A program made the position numbers and the translations under genes. From contig NC_061813.1 of the NCBI RefSeq assembly GCF_021462225.1, forward strand, positions 17,942,442 through 18,006,441: a stretch of 64,000 nt of DNA, written 5' to 3'. The notes below the pieces were generated by a model. It was given only the letters and a program-made list of their open reading frames with translations. It had not been told where the DNA came from and made no database searches. Position 1 is the first letter of the stretch. Every line of letters begins with the position of its first letter. Shown one piece after another: positions 10,500-23,625 of this stretch. This DNA is from Girardinichthys multiradiatus. Taxonomy: Eukaryota > Chordata > Actinopteri > Cyprinodontiformes > Goodeidae.

Positions 10500-12526
10500 T
10501 TTGACCATAATGATGGGAGGGAGGGGGCAAGAGTCTTTGTGTGCTTGTGTGAAAGGGATTACTTTTGCAGGAGATTATTAGGAGACTAAAACAAGGTTAC
10601 TCTAAGTGGCAGTTTGAGAAAAGACCCCTTTGCCAATGATAGGAATTTTGTGTCCTTAAAAATAGCTGTGAACGAGCTTGATGGGGTAAGAAGGGAGCCA
10701 GGTAGAGTGACACAGAGAGATTGTGCATGTGCATGCAAACATTTTTTAATTACTTTCTTCCGGACCACTTTATCATTTTTTAAGGCTAGCTCAATTTCAT
10801 CCCTAATTGGAGTCAGTGGGAATCGATATGAAGAAGTGAATTTGACAGAGTGTATAAGGAGTGGGAGAGAAAACATTCAAAAAAGTGAGAGTGTATGTAA
10901 ATGCCTTGAGCGGATGGATCAAGAAATAATAGGGTGCTGATGAGGAAACGCTCGCACTCTGTAGGAGCAGGAAGTAGTCTGACCTTCTATTGCAGTCAGA
11001 GATAAAGAGAGATGAGAGACTGAGATGGCATGAGCGTTTTCAAGGAGGTGAGAAAAAATAAAAGCACAGAGAAAAATGAAAGCACACCAGCCTCAAGGGA
11101 AGAAGTGGATGTTTACCATTTCACCAAAGTGACAAACGTAGCACTGCTTTTATTCAATATTTTTTGTTGCTAAGACCTTGCTGCGTGAAAAGTCTTTGGA
11201 ATTTGTTTTCAAAGAATGTCACCTTCAAGAGACTGTAAGTCACCATTATTTTACATGTGTTTTTTTTTCTTTCTACTTTTTTATATTTACACTTTCTGCT
11301 GCATTTTTTATTTTCTGTGTACACTTAAAAAGGGGTTTTAATGTGTATATTACACGTTTTTGATGGACTGCTCGTAAAAATCCAGGTTTTCATTTTCCAA
11401 CTGACTGAAACAACAAATGGATAAAAAAAAAAAGTGAAACATGAACGAGGCAATCAGGAAAGATAGTCAGGCTGTGAGTGGACAAATGATTTTTTTCCCC
11501 TTTTATCCCAGGCCAGAGAGGAATCCCTACGATGTTTGTGATTTGCTCACTCCATCAAGTGAAATTTCTCAAGTGGACATAATCAAACGTCAAGAGTATC
11601 TTAAGGCTGCAAGAGCTGGCAGAGCTTGGAGTCCCAATCAAGAAAAGTGCTTTTTTTTGTTCACTGCCAAAAAAGTATATAGACATATGTTTAAAGCACA
11701 CTCGTATGTATTTGGAAAGAACTCCTGTTTGACTTTGGGGATGTGATATTTTTGACAGTCACTCATTACTTTTGCATCAAAACCAGATTCCCGTTCATGT
11801 CAGTGTACAGTAGAGAAGAAGTGGAAGAGAGACATGACATTGTGCCAAACTTTGACAGATCAAGGACCAGTCCTAGAGGACTTGACAGGGAATTTTGTCA
11901 AGTTTTACAGACAATGACCCGATGGCTGTCTCCTCTGTTTGTAACTTCGATTTTCTTGTGTTTTAATCAGGTGAAGCCGTACTTATTGCTGGGGGATCTT
12001 GGATACCCTCTCCCTCCCATAGTTGTACAGACCTGCCTCTTCGTTCTGGCCGAGCATGTGTGGGCGTGCGTTTGGGACACGTGTGTGTTTACGTATACGT
12101 GCATGTGTGTGATGGACTGGATGGCTTGTGAGTGTGCTCATGTAAACATGAGCGAGTGTATCTATGCATGCATGTGTGTAGTAGTGTACGTATGCCTCCG
12201 TTGGGTCTATGTGTGTGAGCGTTCCTGTGAAAAAAGATCAATGTCCAAACAAGGCATTCCTACTGACAGTTTGTCCGGTTTTACAGCATCATAATAAAGG
12301 TAAAAATCACTAGAATGATTGTTGAGACAAAAGACGAATCTATAAATACATGAACATAAATATAAATATATAATTATATAGATATATAATTTTTATGTGC
12401 TGATGTCAATGTCACTAATTGCAACAAATGTTTGCCAAAAAAAAGATTGTGGTGTAAAACAGGATTCTTGTTCACTTGATCCAAACAGTAAAAGTGCTGA
12501 TCAGCTCCCACCCCACCCCAACTCCA

Positions 12527-12561
<35 letters not shown>

Positions 12562-12710
12562 CATGTACACCCTAACCAAGACAAAACAGGAGTTTCACCT
12601 GAAGATGCTCTGGCTCGAGTTGTGTGTTATCGTGTGTCCATGCTTCTTAGATGATCCTGCTGAGAAAGGACCGTACTTGAAACAAAAGGGGGAAAAAAAT
12701 AAATAAAAGA
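10500..12710 (+). other. CTNND2: CTNND2 3'UTR and possible poly(A) signals
   Basis: This follows the TAG at 10497-10499. AATAAA hexamers occur at 12293-12298 and 12702-12707. Which of these is used cannot be decided here. The region contains TGTG-rich runs, an AT-rich block near 12340-12395 and a (CA)n run at 12528-12558. The 183-codon open frame at 11743-12294 is a Cys/Val/Met-rich by-product of TGTG repeats. Confidence 0.55.
12528..12558. repeat. (CA)n microsatellite
   Basis: About 15 CA units in the inferred CTNND2 3'UTR. The run is uninterrupted. Confidence 0.95.
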
Positions 12711-15164
12711 CTCTTTTCAATCAAAAACTTTGGTCTCCGCTTCTCTTGATCCTTACCACAAATTTCTTTATTCATCCAGTTGTCTAATTCTTTGCTACAT
12801 TATTCATGGTAAAAACTGTTTTCCCACACTTTAGTATTTCTCAGAACTCACAAGTCAGTGGATGGGATGTAAGGTGTTGGCTGATCTGCAACGCTTTGAT
12901 GTGTTTTATAATAACCCACACCTTTACTTCTTTCTTGGGATTCAAGTGTTTTAAACATCTAACAGTAGTAAGAAAGAAATGAAACTTTTTTCCTCACTAA
13001 TCCAATTTATGTGCAATTGTTTTAAAAACAACTTCAGAAAATCTAGTCAGGTTCTCTAAATGTTGAGTAGTTTAAATTCAACTGTGCCTAACAACATGTG
13101 TTTAAAGGGTTACGGGTCTCTAAAACAATTGCTGCGGTCTGCTGGAAAAATGTTACAACTTTAAATGCTGGAATAGAAGTCAGATTAATTTGTAGTTGTT
13201 TCAACATAGTTTGTGTTACAGATGAAGCTACTCTGACCCAGAAATGGCTTTTCTGTCTTTAAGGATAAGCTGCTACACTTTTTTTTGGGGGGGTGGGGGG
13301 TTTCTGAAGGCGTCAGGGAGATCTTTAGATCTTAACCTAATGTTACCTCTCGATTTAACAGTCAGGAGAACACCAAACTAAATGTCTGATGTTGAAATAT
13401 CTATATTACCAAATATGCTGGAAAACACCCGAACTTTAATTTGATGTGTGGGTTTTTTCACATGGTGATGCCTGTAGAAGCCTTGTACTTTTTCATCTTT
13501 GTAAATGATTTGTATTTGTGTGCCTCTTTCTTTTATTGACAAGATATAAGCTCAGAGGGGCACTTAAAATGCCCTTTTGGCATTAGTGTATGGCACATTA
13601 TATTTAGAACAAAGTAGTGCCGATGTATCTAGGGTTAGGGTTGATTCTGCACTGCATACTTTTACAAATTCTTTTTTTTTTCTTGCCAATGAGGTTCATA
13701 TCATTCCAAATTTCAGGACTGTCTGAGAAATTATCAGAATTATAAGAATCAAAACAGCAAACATGAGAAATGTCTTGCGCTGTGAACTCTGCTATATAGA
13801 TAATGTGACATGCATTTGCGTTTTTCCAAAGTCATACTTAAGCTTCTAGGGAACGAATGACCTTTAAAAGTATTCTAGTGCAGAGTCTGTAGACAATAAC
13901 ATTCCAAACAGTCTATTCCCTCAAAATGGCTTTTACATGAGCAGACTGTTCACCAACATTGTCTGGGTGAAACAGCAGAGTTGACATATTGATATCATCA
14001 TTTTTTTCACTAAACATACTGTATTTCCTGGAGGCTTAACGGACAGCAGTACTAGAGCATGTTGTGTGAGAAGGCATCGGATAATAGGCATGTTAACACT
14101 ACTGCTCATAATGATGCCTTTTAGATGCCATATAGATAATGTACTTACACAACGTAGACATGATAGGCATGACAGCTAGTATATTTCACTTGATGCAGCC
14201 CCAAGTGACAACAGTGGCATGCCGTTAGAGCAATCTCTATAATTAAGAGATGTAAAGATGAGGACGTAAAGGCCTCTACATACACCAGTCGCTACTTTCA
14301 CATTACTGGAAGTGGACAGTATTTAAGGATTCACTAATGGAAATTCCCATTTTCCCAATCATTGTGTTCAGTTTTTGCTTTGCCCCTGTAGGTTGGGTTC
14401 CATTTATCTGGATATCCATTTGGACTGAGGTAAATTTTAAGCAAATAAAATGAATGAGTTTGAAATGAAGGTAGCCACATTTGTTACAATCCATTGGTAT
14501 TCATGTCTGCCCCTCCTCCTTCTTCTCTTTCATTCCTGTCTTTGATGCTGTCTAGCTTGGACTGTGAAATGCAGTGTCGGGTAATAAGTCCCTTGCGTTG
14601 ATTATTAGCCTTTACAATAGAGGCACGGCTTCTCTGCCTGAATGTAGTCCCACAGTGAAAGGCTGGCATAACTTAATGTGGCGTGAAAATAGCTCCTCAA
14701 TTTTCCTGTGCACAGCCTTTCTAGAAACTGCCCTGTTCCACCCTGCAGATGCCTCCAGCCTTCTCTGTTTCACTCTGTCTTTGCCAGTGTTCCCTTCCCT
14801 ACTCTCATAGCGCCAGTGCCTATTAAGTCATGGCAAAACTCCAGCTCTGAGGTTTGATGGTGTGTGCGTACCAATGCACATTTATCCAGTTGCATGTTGG
14901 CAAAGAGTCAGAGAGGATTTGATTGGGGGAGAGGTCGGACAAAATGAGATGTAAGGGAAACAGGAGAGGACAGAGTGGGGACCAGCGGTTTTCGGCTGTA
15001 ATTTATACTATGAAAATTTTAGTCTGAAATCATTCTGTGTTTAAGAAGACATGAAAAAAAAACAAGATCTACTGTGTGCCACTGATGGAACTTGACAAAT
15101 CAAGGTATAAGAGATGTTTCAACATGAAGAAGATATAATGTTGTTGTAAAGACTGTTTTGAAAA
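12711..15164. other. intergenic DNA, no feature recognised
   Basis: AT-rich sequence downstream of the CTNND2 poly(A) candidates. It has short homopolymers and no open frame with recognisable homology. A G-run lies at about 13288-13301. A longer CTNND2 3'UTR reaching into this stretch cannot be excluded. Confidence 0.5.
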
Positions 15165-15166
15165 TA

Positions 15167-16250
15167 CAGTGCCCAGGAAAATTATTTAAAGCCCTTAACC
15201 TTTTTCACATTTTGTCACCTTACAAGGACAAATGTCAATGAATTTTAATGGAATGTTATGGGATAGACTACCATAAAGTAGTACATAACCATGAAGTCGA
15301 ATGAAAATGATACATAGTTTTTTACAATTCTTTGCAAATTAAAATTTTGCATGCAATGGTATTCTACCCAACTAAGTCAATACTTTATAGAACCACATTC
15401 TGTAATGACAGCTGCAAGTTCTATGAAAGTATGTCTACCAGCTTTGGACATTTACATAGTGAAATTGATTGCCTGTTGTTCTTTACAAAATGGCTCGAGG
15501 GCAGTCAGATTCGGAAACGCCTGTATCACTTTGACTGGGCCATTCTGTCATAGGACAATGCTTTGATCCAAATAATACCACTATAGCTCCAGGTGTATGT
15601 TTAGAGTCATTATCTCCTTGGGAAATTGATCCTCCACCTCAGTCTCAAGTCATCTGCAGCCTCCAACAGTTATTTCTAGGGTTGCCCTTTATTTAGCTCA
15701 ATCTGTCTTCCCATCAACAGACATTATGATGCCGCTACCACTATGTCACACCATGGGGATGGTGTGTTCAAGGTGAGTTGCAGTGTTTCCTTTCAGCAAC
15801 GCAAAGCATATACCATGTACGTAGGTTAAAATAGTTGATTTATTTTATTTGACCAGAGCAACTTCTTCCACTTTTGCTCCAGAGTTACAATGTGTTGCTT
15901 AACTGCCTCTATGATTAATACTTTCCTTGCCTGGCCTGTCAGTTTAGGGGAGAAGCTCCATGCTGTTTTATAACCTAACCCTGCTTCAGATTTCGCCACA
16001 ATTGTGTCCCTAACCTGTCTGTGTTCTTTTGTCTTTAAGGCATTCAATAAAACAGCTTTATTTATACTGAGATTAAATTGCACACAGATTGACTGTGCCT
16101 ATTTTTAGATGCATTTTAAGGGTAATTGGTTGCCCTACATCTTTGAGGGTGTCAGAGTAAAGAGGGTAAGTACAAGCGCAGGCCCTCCTTTTCAGATTTT
16201 ATTTGTAAAAACCGAAAAACAACTGTTTTGTTTTCCTTCTACTTAACATG
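15167..16250 (-). mobile_element. decayed Tc1-like transposon, internally deleted
   Basis: The left terminus is CAGTGCCCAGGAAAATTATT after a TA target (15165-15166). It is followed by the Tc1 inverted-repeat text and, in antisense, pieces of the transposase 3' end (about 15380-15780), then the middle and N-terminal part (15850-16160) and the leader. The right terminus is blurred near 16250. The central transposase is missing and the frames are broken. It is the same family as the copies at 21795, 26325, 42410 and 59740. Confidence 0.8.
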
Positions 16251-16270
16251 AAAGCATTGCTTTATCCCTT

Positions 16271-16335
16271 TGGATGGATGGATGGACGGATCTACGGACG
16301 GACGGAGGAATGCATGGATGCAATGATGCATGGAT
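16271..16335. repeat. degenerate (GGAT/GGAC)n microsatellite
   Basis: GGAT units change into GGAC and GCAT-like units over about 65 bases. Confidence 0.75.
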
Positions 16336-17971
16336 ATTTCAGTTTATAAAAATAAGATTTAAAAAATGTAGTTATGAAATTCTTAGCCCTAAGTCACCTC
16401 TATTATATTGCAGTAATTCTAAGGTCTCAAGTCTATCTTTAACATAACTGTTTTATTCTCTCCACTAATGCCCAAAGACCTTTAGGTCTGTATCCTGCTG
16501 GAGATCTCCAAAGGCTTTACATTGTCCTGTGAAAATCTATGATCACGTTGGCTTCTCATTTTAATGTTAGGTAGATATGAGAAATATCTTGTTATAAAGT
16601 CAGGTAGTGCATTTTTATTTTCCCAAGAATCTTAGCAAATTTCTGTATTTTGAAAAATCAGTCTTTCTGTACTTAGACCATGCAAAGTGTTACTAATCAT
16701 TTACACACAGTCAGAATGGTCAATGAAGAGTTAACAGAGAATATTATAAAGTTGGTAAAAAAAAAAAAAGAAAGCAAATTTAGTCTAGACATTGATTCTA
16801 TAAAACAAGTCTGTTATCAGTTCTTCACAAAAACCAAAAAGACGAAAGCAATTGTCAATAAAATCCAGACTTAAAACTCCTGTCTCAAAAGCAGTAAATT
16901 CACCACTAAAAGCATTTTAATGTGCACAAAGCTAAATCTACTGATTAATGGACTGCTGTACCACATTTAACAGGTTCACAGCCCATATTTAGCTGTTGAA
17001 GAGGTTGGGTGGATGGAGTTACACATATGACCATCTAATGGAACAACTCTGTAAGGATGCTCCAGTAGTTTAAATATATTTTATTTGTTATTATTTAGAT
17101 TGCTGTTTTCTTGTGCTTTCTGGTCATGTTTTTCATGTTACAAAGTGCACCATTAGACCACGTTAGACCACCAAAGTGTAAATTATTATGGTGAATAAGA
17201 CATAGCTTATATCATCTACAGGGGTTGGACAATGAAAATGAAACACCTGGTTTTAGACCACAATAATTTATTAGTATGGTGTAGGGCCTCCTTTTGCAGC
17301 CAATACAGTGTCAATTCGTCTTGGGAATGACATATACAAGTCCTGCACAGTGGTCAGAGGGATTTTAAGCCATTCTTATTGCAGGATAGTGGCCAGGTCA
17401 CTACGTGATACTGGTGGAGGAAAACATTTCCTGACTCGCTCCTCCAAAACACCCCAAAGTGGCTCAATAATATTTAGATCTGGTGACTGTGCAGGCCATG
17501 GGAGATGTTCAACTTCACTTTCAAGTTCATCAAAACAATGTTTCACCAGTCTTGCTGTGTGTATTGGTTCATTGTCATCCTGATACACGACACCGCCTTC
17601 AGGATACAATGTTTGAACCATTGGATGCACATGGTCCTCAAGAATGATTCGGTAGTCCTTGGCAGTGACGCGCCCATCTAGCACAAGTATTGGGCCAAGG
17701 GAATGCCATGATATGGCAGCCTAAACCATCACTGATCCACCCCCATGCTTCACTCTGGGCATGCAACAGTCTGGGTGGTACGCTTCTTTGGGGCTTCTCC
17801 ACACCGTAACTCTCCCGGATGTGGGGAAAACAGTAAAGGTGGACTCATCAGAGAACAATACATGTTTCACATTGTCCACAGCCCAAGATTTGAGCTCCTT
17901 GCACCATTGAAACTGACATTTGGCATTGGCATGAGTGACCAACGGTTTGGCTATAGCAGCCTGTCCGTGTA

Positions 17972-19560
17972 CAGGTCCTTCTCAAAAAATTAGCATATTG
18001 TGATAAAGTTAATTATTTTCCATAATGTCATGATGAAAATTTAACATTCATATATTTTAGATTCATTGCACACTAACTGAAATATTTCAGGTCTTTTATT
18101 GTCCTAATACAGATGATTTTGGCATACAGCTCATGAAAACCCAAAATTCCTATCTCACAAAATTAGCATATCATTAAAAGGGTCTCTAAACGAGCTATGA
18201 ACCTAATCATCTGAATCAACGAGTTAACTCTAAACACCTGCAAAAGATTCCTGAGGCCTTTAAAACTCCCAGCCTGGTTCATCACTCAAAACCCCAATCA
18301 TGGGTAAGACTGCCGACCTGACTGCTGTCCAGAAGGCCACTATTGACACCCTCAAGCAAGAGGGTAAGACACAGAAAGAAATTTCTGAACGAATAGGTTG
18401 TTCCCAGAGTGCTGTATCAAGGCACCTCAGTGGGAAGTCTGTGGGAAGGAAAAAGTGTGGCAGAAAACGCTGCACAACGAGAAGAGGTGACCGGACCCTG
18501 AGGAAGATTGTGGAGAAGGGCCGATTCCAGACCTTGGGGGACCTGCGGAAGCAGTGGACTGAGTCTGGAGTAGAAACATCCAGAGCCACCGTGCACAGGC
18601 GTGTGCAGGAAATGGGCTACAGGTGCCGCATTCCCCAGGTCAAGCCACTTTTGAACCAGAAACAGCGGCAGAAGCGCCTGACCTGGGCTACAGAGAAGCA
18701 GCACTAGACTGTTGCTCAGTGGTCCAAAGTACTTTTTTCGGATGAAAGCAAATTCTGCATGTCATTTGGAAATCAAGGTGCCAGAGTCTGGAGGAAGACT
18801 GGGGAGAAGGAAATGCCAAAATGCCAGAAGTCCAGTGTCAAGTACCCACAGTCAGTGATGGTCTGGGATGCCGTGTCAGCTGCTGGTGTTGGTCCACTGT
18901 GTTTTATCAAGGGCAGGGTCAATGCAGCTAGCTATCAGGAGATTTTGGAGCACTTCATGCTTCCATCTGCTGAAAGGCTTTATGGAGATGAAGGTTTCAT
19001 TTTTCAGCACGACCTGGCACCTGCTCACAGTGCCAAAACCACTTTACTGACCATGGTATCACTGTGCTCAATTGGCCTGCCAACTCTCCAGACCTGAACC
19101 CCATAGAGAATCTGTGGGATATTGTGAAGAGAACGTTGAGAGACTCAAGACCCAACACTCTGGATGAGCTAAAGGCCGCTATCGAAGCATATTGGGCCTC
19201 CATAAGACCTCAGCAGTGCCACAGGCTGATTGCCTCCATGCCACGCCGCATTGAAGCAGTCATTTCTGCAAAAGGATTCCCGACCAAGTAACTGTACATG
19301 ATTATTTGAAGGTTGACGTTTTTTGTATTAAAAACACTTTTCTTTTATTGGTCGGATGAAATATGCTAATTTTGTGAGATAGGAATTTTGGGTTTTCATG
19401 AGCTGTATGCCAAAATCATCCGTATTAAGACAATAAAGGACCTGAAATATTTCAATTAGTGTGCAATGAATCTAAAATATATGAATATTAAATTTTCATC
19501 ATTACATTATAGAAAATAATGAACTTTATCACAATATGCAAATTTTTTGAGAAGGACCTG
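17972..19560 (+). mobile_element. nested Tc1/mariner transposon, 1.59 kb
   Basis: Long near-identical inverted repeats of roughly 200 bp start with CAGGTCCTTCTCAAAAAATT. The left flank is TA (17970-17971). The right flank is now AA, apparently mutated from TA. It interrupts the transposase of the outer Tc1. The repeats are little diverged from each other, so it is the younger of the two. Confidence 0.95.
18300..19291 (+). pseudogene. Tc1 transposase (nested element), stop plus frameshift
   Basis: It starts MGKTADLTAVQKATIDTLKQ, with a paired-like helix-turn-helix (ISERIGCSQSAVSRHLSG) and then the DDE core: LFSDESKF, QHDLAPAHSAK and SPDLNPIENLWD, ending ISAKGFPTK. All three catalytic residues (D, D, E) remain. 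Two lesions inactivate it: an in-frame TAG at about 18705, where the family has Trp, and a frameshift near 19040-19060 inside the segment after QHDLAPAHSAK. Otherwise it is close to full length, about 330 residues. Confidence 0.93.
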
Positions 19561-20081
19561 AATATTGACCCTGTGGAGCTCCCGACGGACAGTTCTGGTG
19601 GAAACAGGAGAGTTGAGGTGCACATTTAATTCTGCCATGATTTGGGCAGCCGTGGTTTTATGTTTTTTGGATACAATCTGGGTTAGCACCCGAACATCCC
19701 TTTCAGACAGCTTCCTGTTGCGTCCACAGTTAATCCTGTTGGATGTGGTTCGTCCTTCTTGGTGGTATGCTGACATTACCCTGGATACCGTGGCTCTTGA
19801 TACATCACAAAGACTTGCTGTCTTGGTCACAGATGCGCCAGCAAGACGTGCACCAACAATTTGTCCTCTTTTGAACTCTGGTATGTCACCCATAATGTTG
19901 TGTGCATTTCAATATTTTGAGCAAAACTGTGCTCTTACCCTGCTAATTGAACCTTCACACTCTGCTCTTACTGGTGCAATGTGCAATCAATGAAGACTGG
20001 CTACCAGGCTGGTCCAATTTAGCCATGAAACCTCCCACACTAAAATGACAGGTGTTTCAGTTTCATTGTCCAGCCCATGTA

Positions 20082-21790
20082 TATGTACTGTCCTTTTATT
20101 AGAAGTTGAATATATTGAAAATACGTTACTATTTCCATGCACATGCATACACAAAAAGGGGCATATCTTGTTTAGTGTTTAGTGTCTAGTTTAGTTTCCA
20201 TGAGAACAGACTGTAAAATTACCAAGCTTTTTTTCTTTGTGTTTCGATGGCTAAAATTTATGAGGAAAAATAAACATTTGGACCCATAAGCACAGTATCC
20301 ACAATTTGTTTAGCTTTCTAGATTTTTATTTATTTTTGCTGTTTTAGTACATACATTATGTCAGCTAAACCCAAAGGAGTTTAGACACAGGCTACTAATT
20401 ACATTTTTAATGATTAAAGTTACAGGTTTCTAGTCATATTTTATTCAAATATATAATGTCATTATTCTAAAAATGTTTCTCTAATTTAAAAAAACTAACT
20501 AAAGTAGAAAACCTATCAAAAGAGCTTTTACACTGCACATTATTGATGAATTGACTGGCCAAGTGCAAGGTTTGTATTTGAATAGTTTTGGTGTGCTTCC
20601 TGAGTAATTTAGATTAGTATGCAGCTACACTGGTGTCAAAGAAAGGCATAAAGGGTTATGGCATGAAAGCAAGAAAGAATAAACCAGATCTACGATGAAG
20701 TACTAAGCAACAGAGCAGGCAGAAAAACAAGCATAAATGACAATTATCCCAAATCCGCTTTTATTCAAATTATGTCTGAGTAGCTTTCATTTTTCATTCG
20801 CCCTGCTGTCATAAATTGTGCTGTATCTACTGGCTGAATTACAAAAAGAAAAACGCAGTTGTGAGCCTCTCCACACTAAGATGCATGCCTCAGTTTGACA
20901 CAGCCTTTATCATGGTCGATTTACACCTGTGGGAAATAGCAAGATGTTTCAGTTTGATTCTTGCACGGTTGTGTTTTTTTTTTTTTTTTTTCCAGGGCCT
21001 TTTGGATGAACTGGGTTTATTAAACCAGCTGAACATAGTAGTCATGGAAGACGTTTGAATCATAGAGTTCTAATAAAAAGCTATGATAAACCCCATCCAA
21101 ATATTTCATGTGAAGCTAGATTAAAATGTGTAGAGATGTCTGACACATCTATTTATGATGTTTAAAAATCATGCTTTTTAATGACTTTGAGCAAAATTGC
21201 AGCTGACTGGCTTATATTGGTGGATTAAGGCAAATCCTGTCAGACTGCTAATTGATTTTGGACGCTATAGTGGAGGAATATACAGAAACACAGCCTGACT
21301 GTAGGAGTACACTGATCATATGGTAACATCGTATGTGATCTATACAGTTAATGTTCTGTTCAGATACATTAGAAAAAATGGCACACAGATTATTTGTTTT
21401 GTATGCCAAGACTGACTTATTCATGGATGCAAAATGTAGGACCCACTGTTGGGCAATCCCATAGGACCAGTTTAAATGTTCTCCTTTTTAACATGTAGTC
21501 ACCTGTAGCCACATTTACTTGCACAAATATGCACCGCCCAAACCATCCCACTAACATATAATGTAAATATGAAATCTTATCCAAATATTGACTTACTAAG
21601 TAGCCACATTGATGAGTGATATGCAGCCAAACTCTGATTGGTCAGCTGTAAATTGCAAATATATGTAGATATATGTCTTTCCAAAGTGATGAAAAGTCTA
21701 AAAGTGGGCTGATCAACCTGTGATTATCCTGCGAACTAGCATTCAATAGCTTGGAGAGCAGGTCTCCATTCCCCATAGATGGACAATTCC
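20082..21790. other. intergenic DNA, no gene recognised
   Basis: AT-rich. A T-tract lies at about 20976-20992. No homology or structured repeat was recognised. Confidence 0.5.
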
Positions 21791-21794
21791 TATC

Positions 21795-23625
21795 AAAATG
21801 GTCATACCTCTTGAACTTTTTTACATTTATTCATATTACAACTTTGAGTGAATTTTATTCTGAGTAATGCAGAAATTTAAAGTGAAAAAAAACTAAATAT
21901 TTTACAAAAAATCTTAAAAGTGTGGCATGCATTTGTATTCAGCCCTTTTCCCTTTCATACCCCTAAATAAAATCCATTGCAACCAATTGCCTTCAGAGGT
22001 CATCTAATTAGTAAATAGTCCACCTGTTTGTAAATTAATCTCTGTATAAATCTAGCTGTTCTGTGAAGGCCTGAGAGGTTTGTTTGAGAACATTAGCGAA
22101 CAAACAGCACCATGAAGACCGAGGAACACATGGCTTAAGCTGTGGAGAAGTTTAGCAGGGTTGGGTTATAGAACATTATAAGCTTTGAATGGAGTCCAGT
22201 TCTATCCATGATCTAAAAATGGAAAAAGTATTGCAGCAAGCCTAAAACAACAGGCTGGGCAAGGAAAGCATTAATCAAAGGAGAAAAGTCCATGGAAACT
22301 CTTTAGGAGCTGCATAGATCCAGAGCTCAGGTGGGAGAATTTGTCTACAGAACAACCCAAAAAAAGCTAGCATTTAAGGAACAGTGGCAAGAAAAAAAGA
22401 CATTGTTCAAAAAACACCAGTGGTATTTCCAACATTTTGCCAGTTGTTCCAAATCATCAAGTTAAAAGTATGAAGTAAATCTAACTGTATAGATTGTTTT
22501 ACCCAACATTTAATTGAAATGAACAAAGTAATCAGATTTTTATTGAAAAGGGATTTGTACATCACTATAGATATGAAACATACAAGGGCTTTGACGTGTG
22601 GCCTTAAATACATAGAATTTGCTGCATTTTTTTGTTTTATATTTTCTTGGTCTAGAAAATGTTTTAGTTTTTTTCTCCGCAACAAGAACATGAGCACTCC
22701 TTCAAAAACACTTCCTGTATTTAGGCAACTTTAACAAATGAGTGCGCACAAGTCTGCTGTCCAGTTCAAGTTGTTGGATGTCTGTGTTCTTATTTACTAT
22801 GAAAATAAAATTAAACTATGATTGATAAAAGACAAATACCTTTCTATACCTCTGCACTGGATACTGTTCGCAGTATGCCACTAGCCATGTAGTGGACACA
22901 GAAAACTTGCAGACGAAATTGCTCTTGTTAGAATAGAGCAAATGTGAAGTTTGTGGCCTCCATGCAAAACGGTATATGTTGGGGAAACCTAACATTGCAC
23001 ATCACTTTGAACATATCATCCCCATTTTGAAACATAGTGGTGGAGCCATCATGCTTTGGGGATGCTAGTTTTCATCAGAGATCTGGGAGCTGTTCAGAGT
23101 TGTTGGGAGGATGGGTAGAGGTAAATACAGGAAAAGAAACTGGGAATAAACCCTTCTAGAGACAGCAAAAGAGTTGAAACTGTGCAGATGTTCACATTCT
23201 AGCAGGATTATGACCTATACAATATACAACCTGGCCTGAAATGGAATGGTTTAGATCAAAGCATATGCATTTGTTAAAATGGCCTAACTGAAGAACAATA
23301 GGCAACAAATTCAGTATGTGCAATGCCAGTACAGATATACCTTGCAATTGCCATGCAAGGTGGATCTACTTTATGTTGGTGTATTGTGTGTACATTCAAG
23401 TGGACTTTTACCAATTGGGTGACTTCCGAACGCACTGGATTTTTAAATAGAGGAGTCACATTAAACAAAGCTGACACAAATGCATGCCACATACTCTTTT
23501 CAGACTTCTATTTATAAAAGCATTTTGAAAACCATGAATCATTTCCCTCACATTTCACAGTTATGTGCTTGTTTGTGATGTGATGACGAATCACAAAAAA
23601 TCACATTGAAAACTTGGAGGGTTGA
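21795..23625 (+). mobile_element. decayed Tc1-like transposon with unknown internal insert
   Basis: The sequence follows the same Tc1 family in sense. There is an inverted-repeat remnant near 21795, the leader (CTGTATAAATCTAGCTGTTCTG-like), a degraded start at about 22112 (ATGAAGACCGAGGAACAC), and transposase text to about 23300 that includes GCAAAACGGTATATG and CACATCACTTTGAACA. The terminus is near 23600. About 450 bp at 22420-22870 do not belong to the family and may be a later insertion. No open frame survives. Confidence 0.75.

Larger units (their letters stand above)
17219..20079 (-). mobile_element. Tc1/mariner transposon interrupted by a second Tc1
   Basis: Inverted termini CAGGGGTTGGACAATGAAAA and its diverged mirror are flanked by TA at 17217-17218 and 20080-20081. 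Without the inner insertion the element is about 1.27 kb. Its transposase, on the minus strand from 19893 to 17271, begins MGDIPEFKRGQIVGARLAG with a helix-turn-helix and has the DDE motifs LFSDEST, YQDDNEPIHTA and LNIIEPLWG. It is split at 17970/19563 by another transposon. Rejoining at TA keeps the frame (RVNI then HGQAAIAKPLVTHANAK). Two in-frame stops remain, at 17718-17720 and 17373-17375. It cannot make an intact protein. Confidence 0.93.

Noticed and set aside
11743..12294. 183-codon open frame downstream of CTNND2
   Set aside because: It lies in the inferred 3'UTR, is built largely from TGTG-rich DNA (Val/Cys/Met-rich), and shows no homology or splice structure.
13621..13650. Two TTAGGG-like units (AGGGTTAGGGTT)
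   Set aside because: Only two units, too short to call an interstitial telomere repeat.
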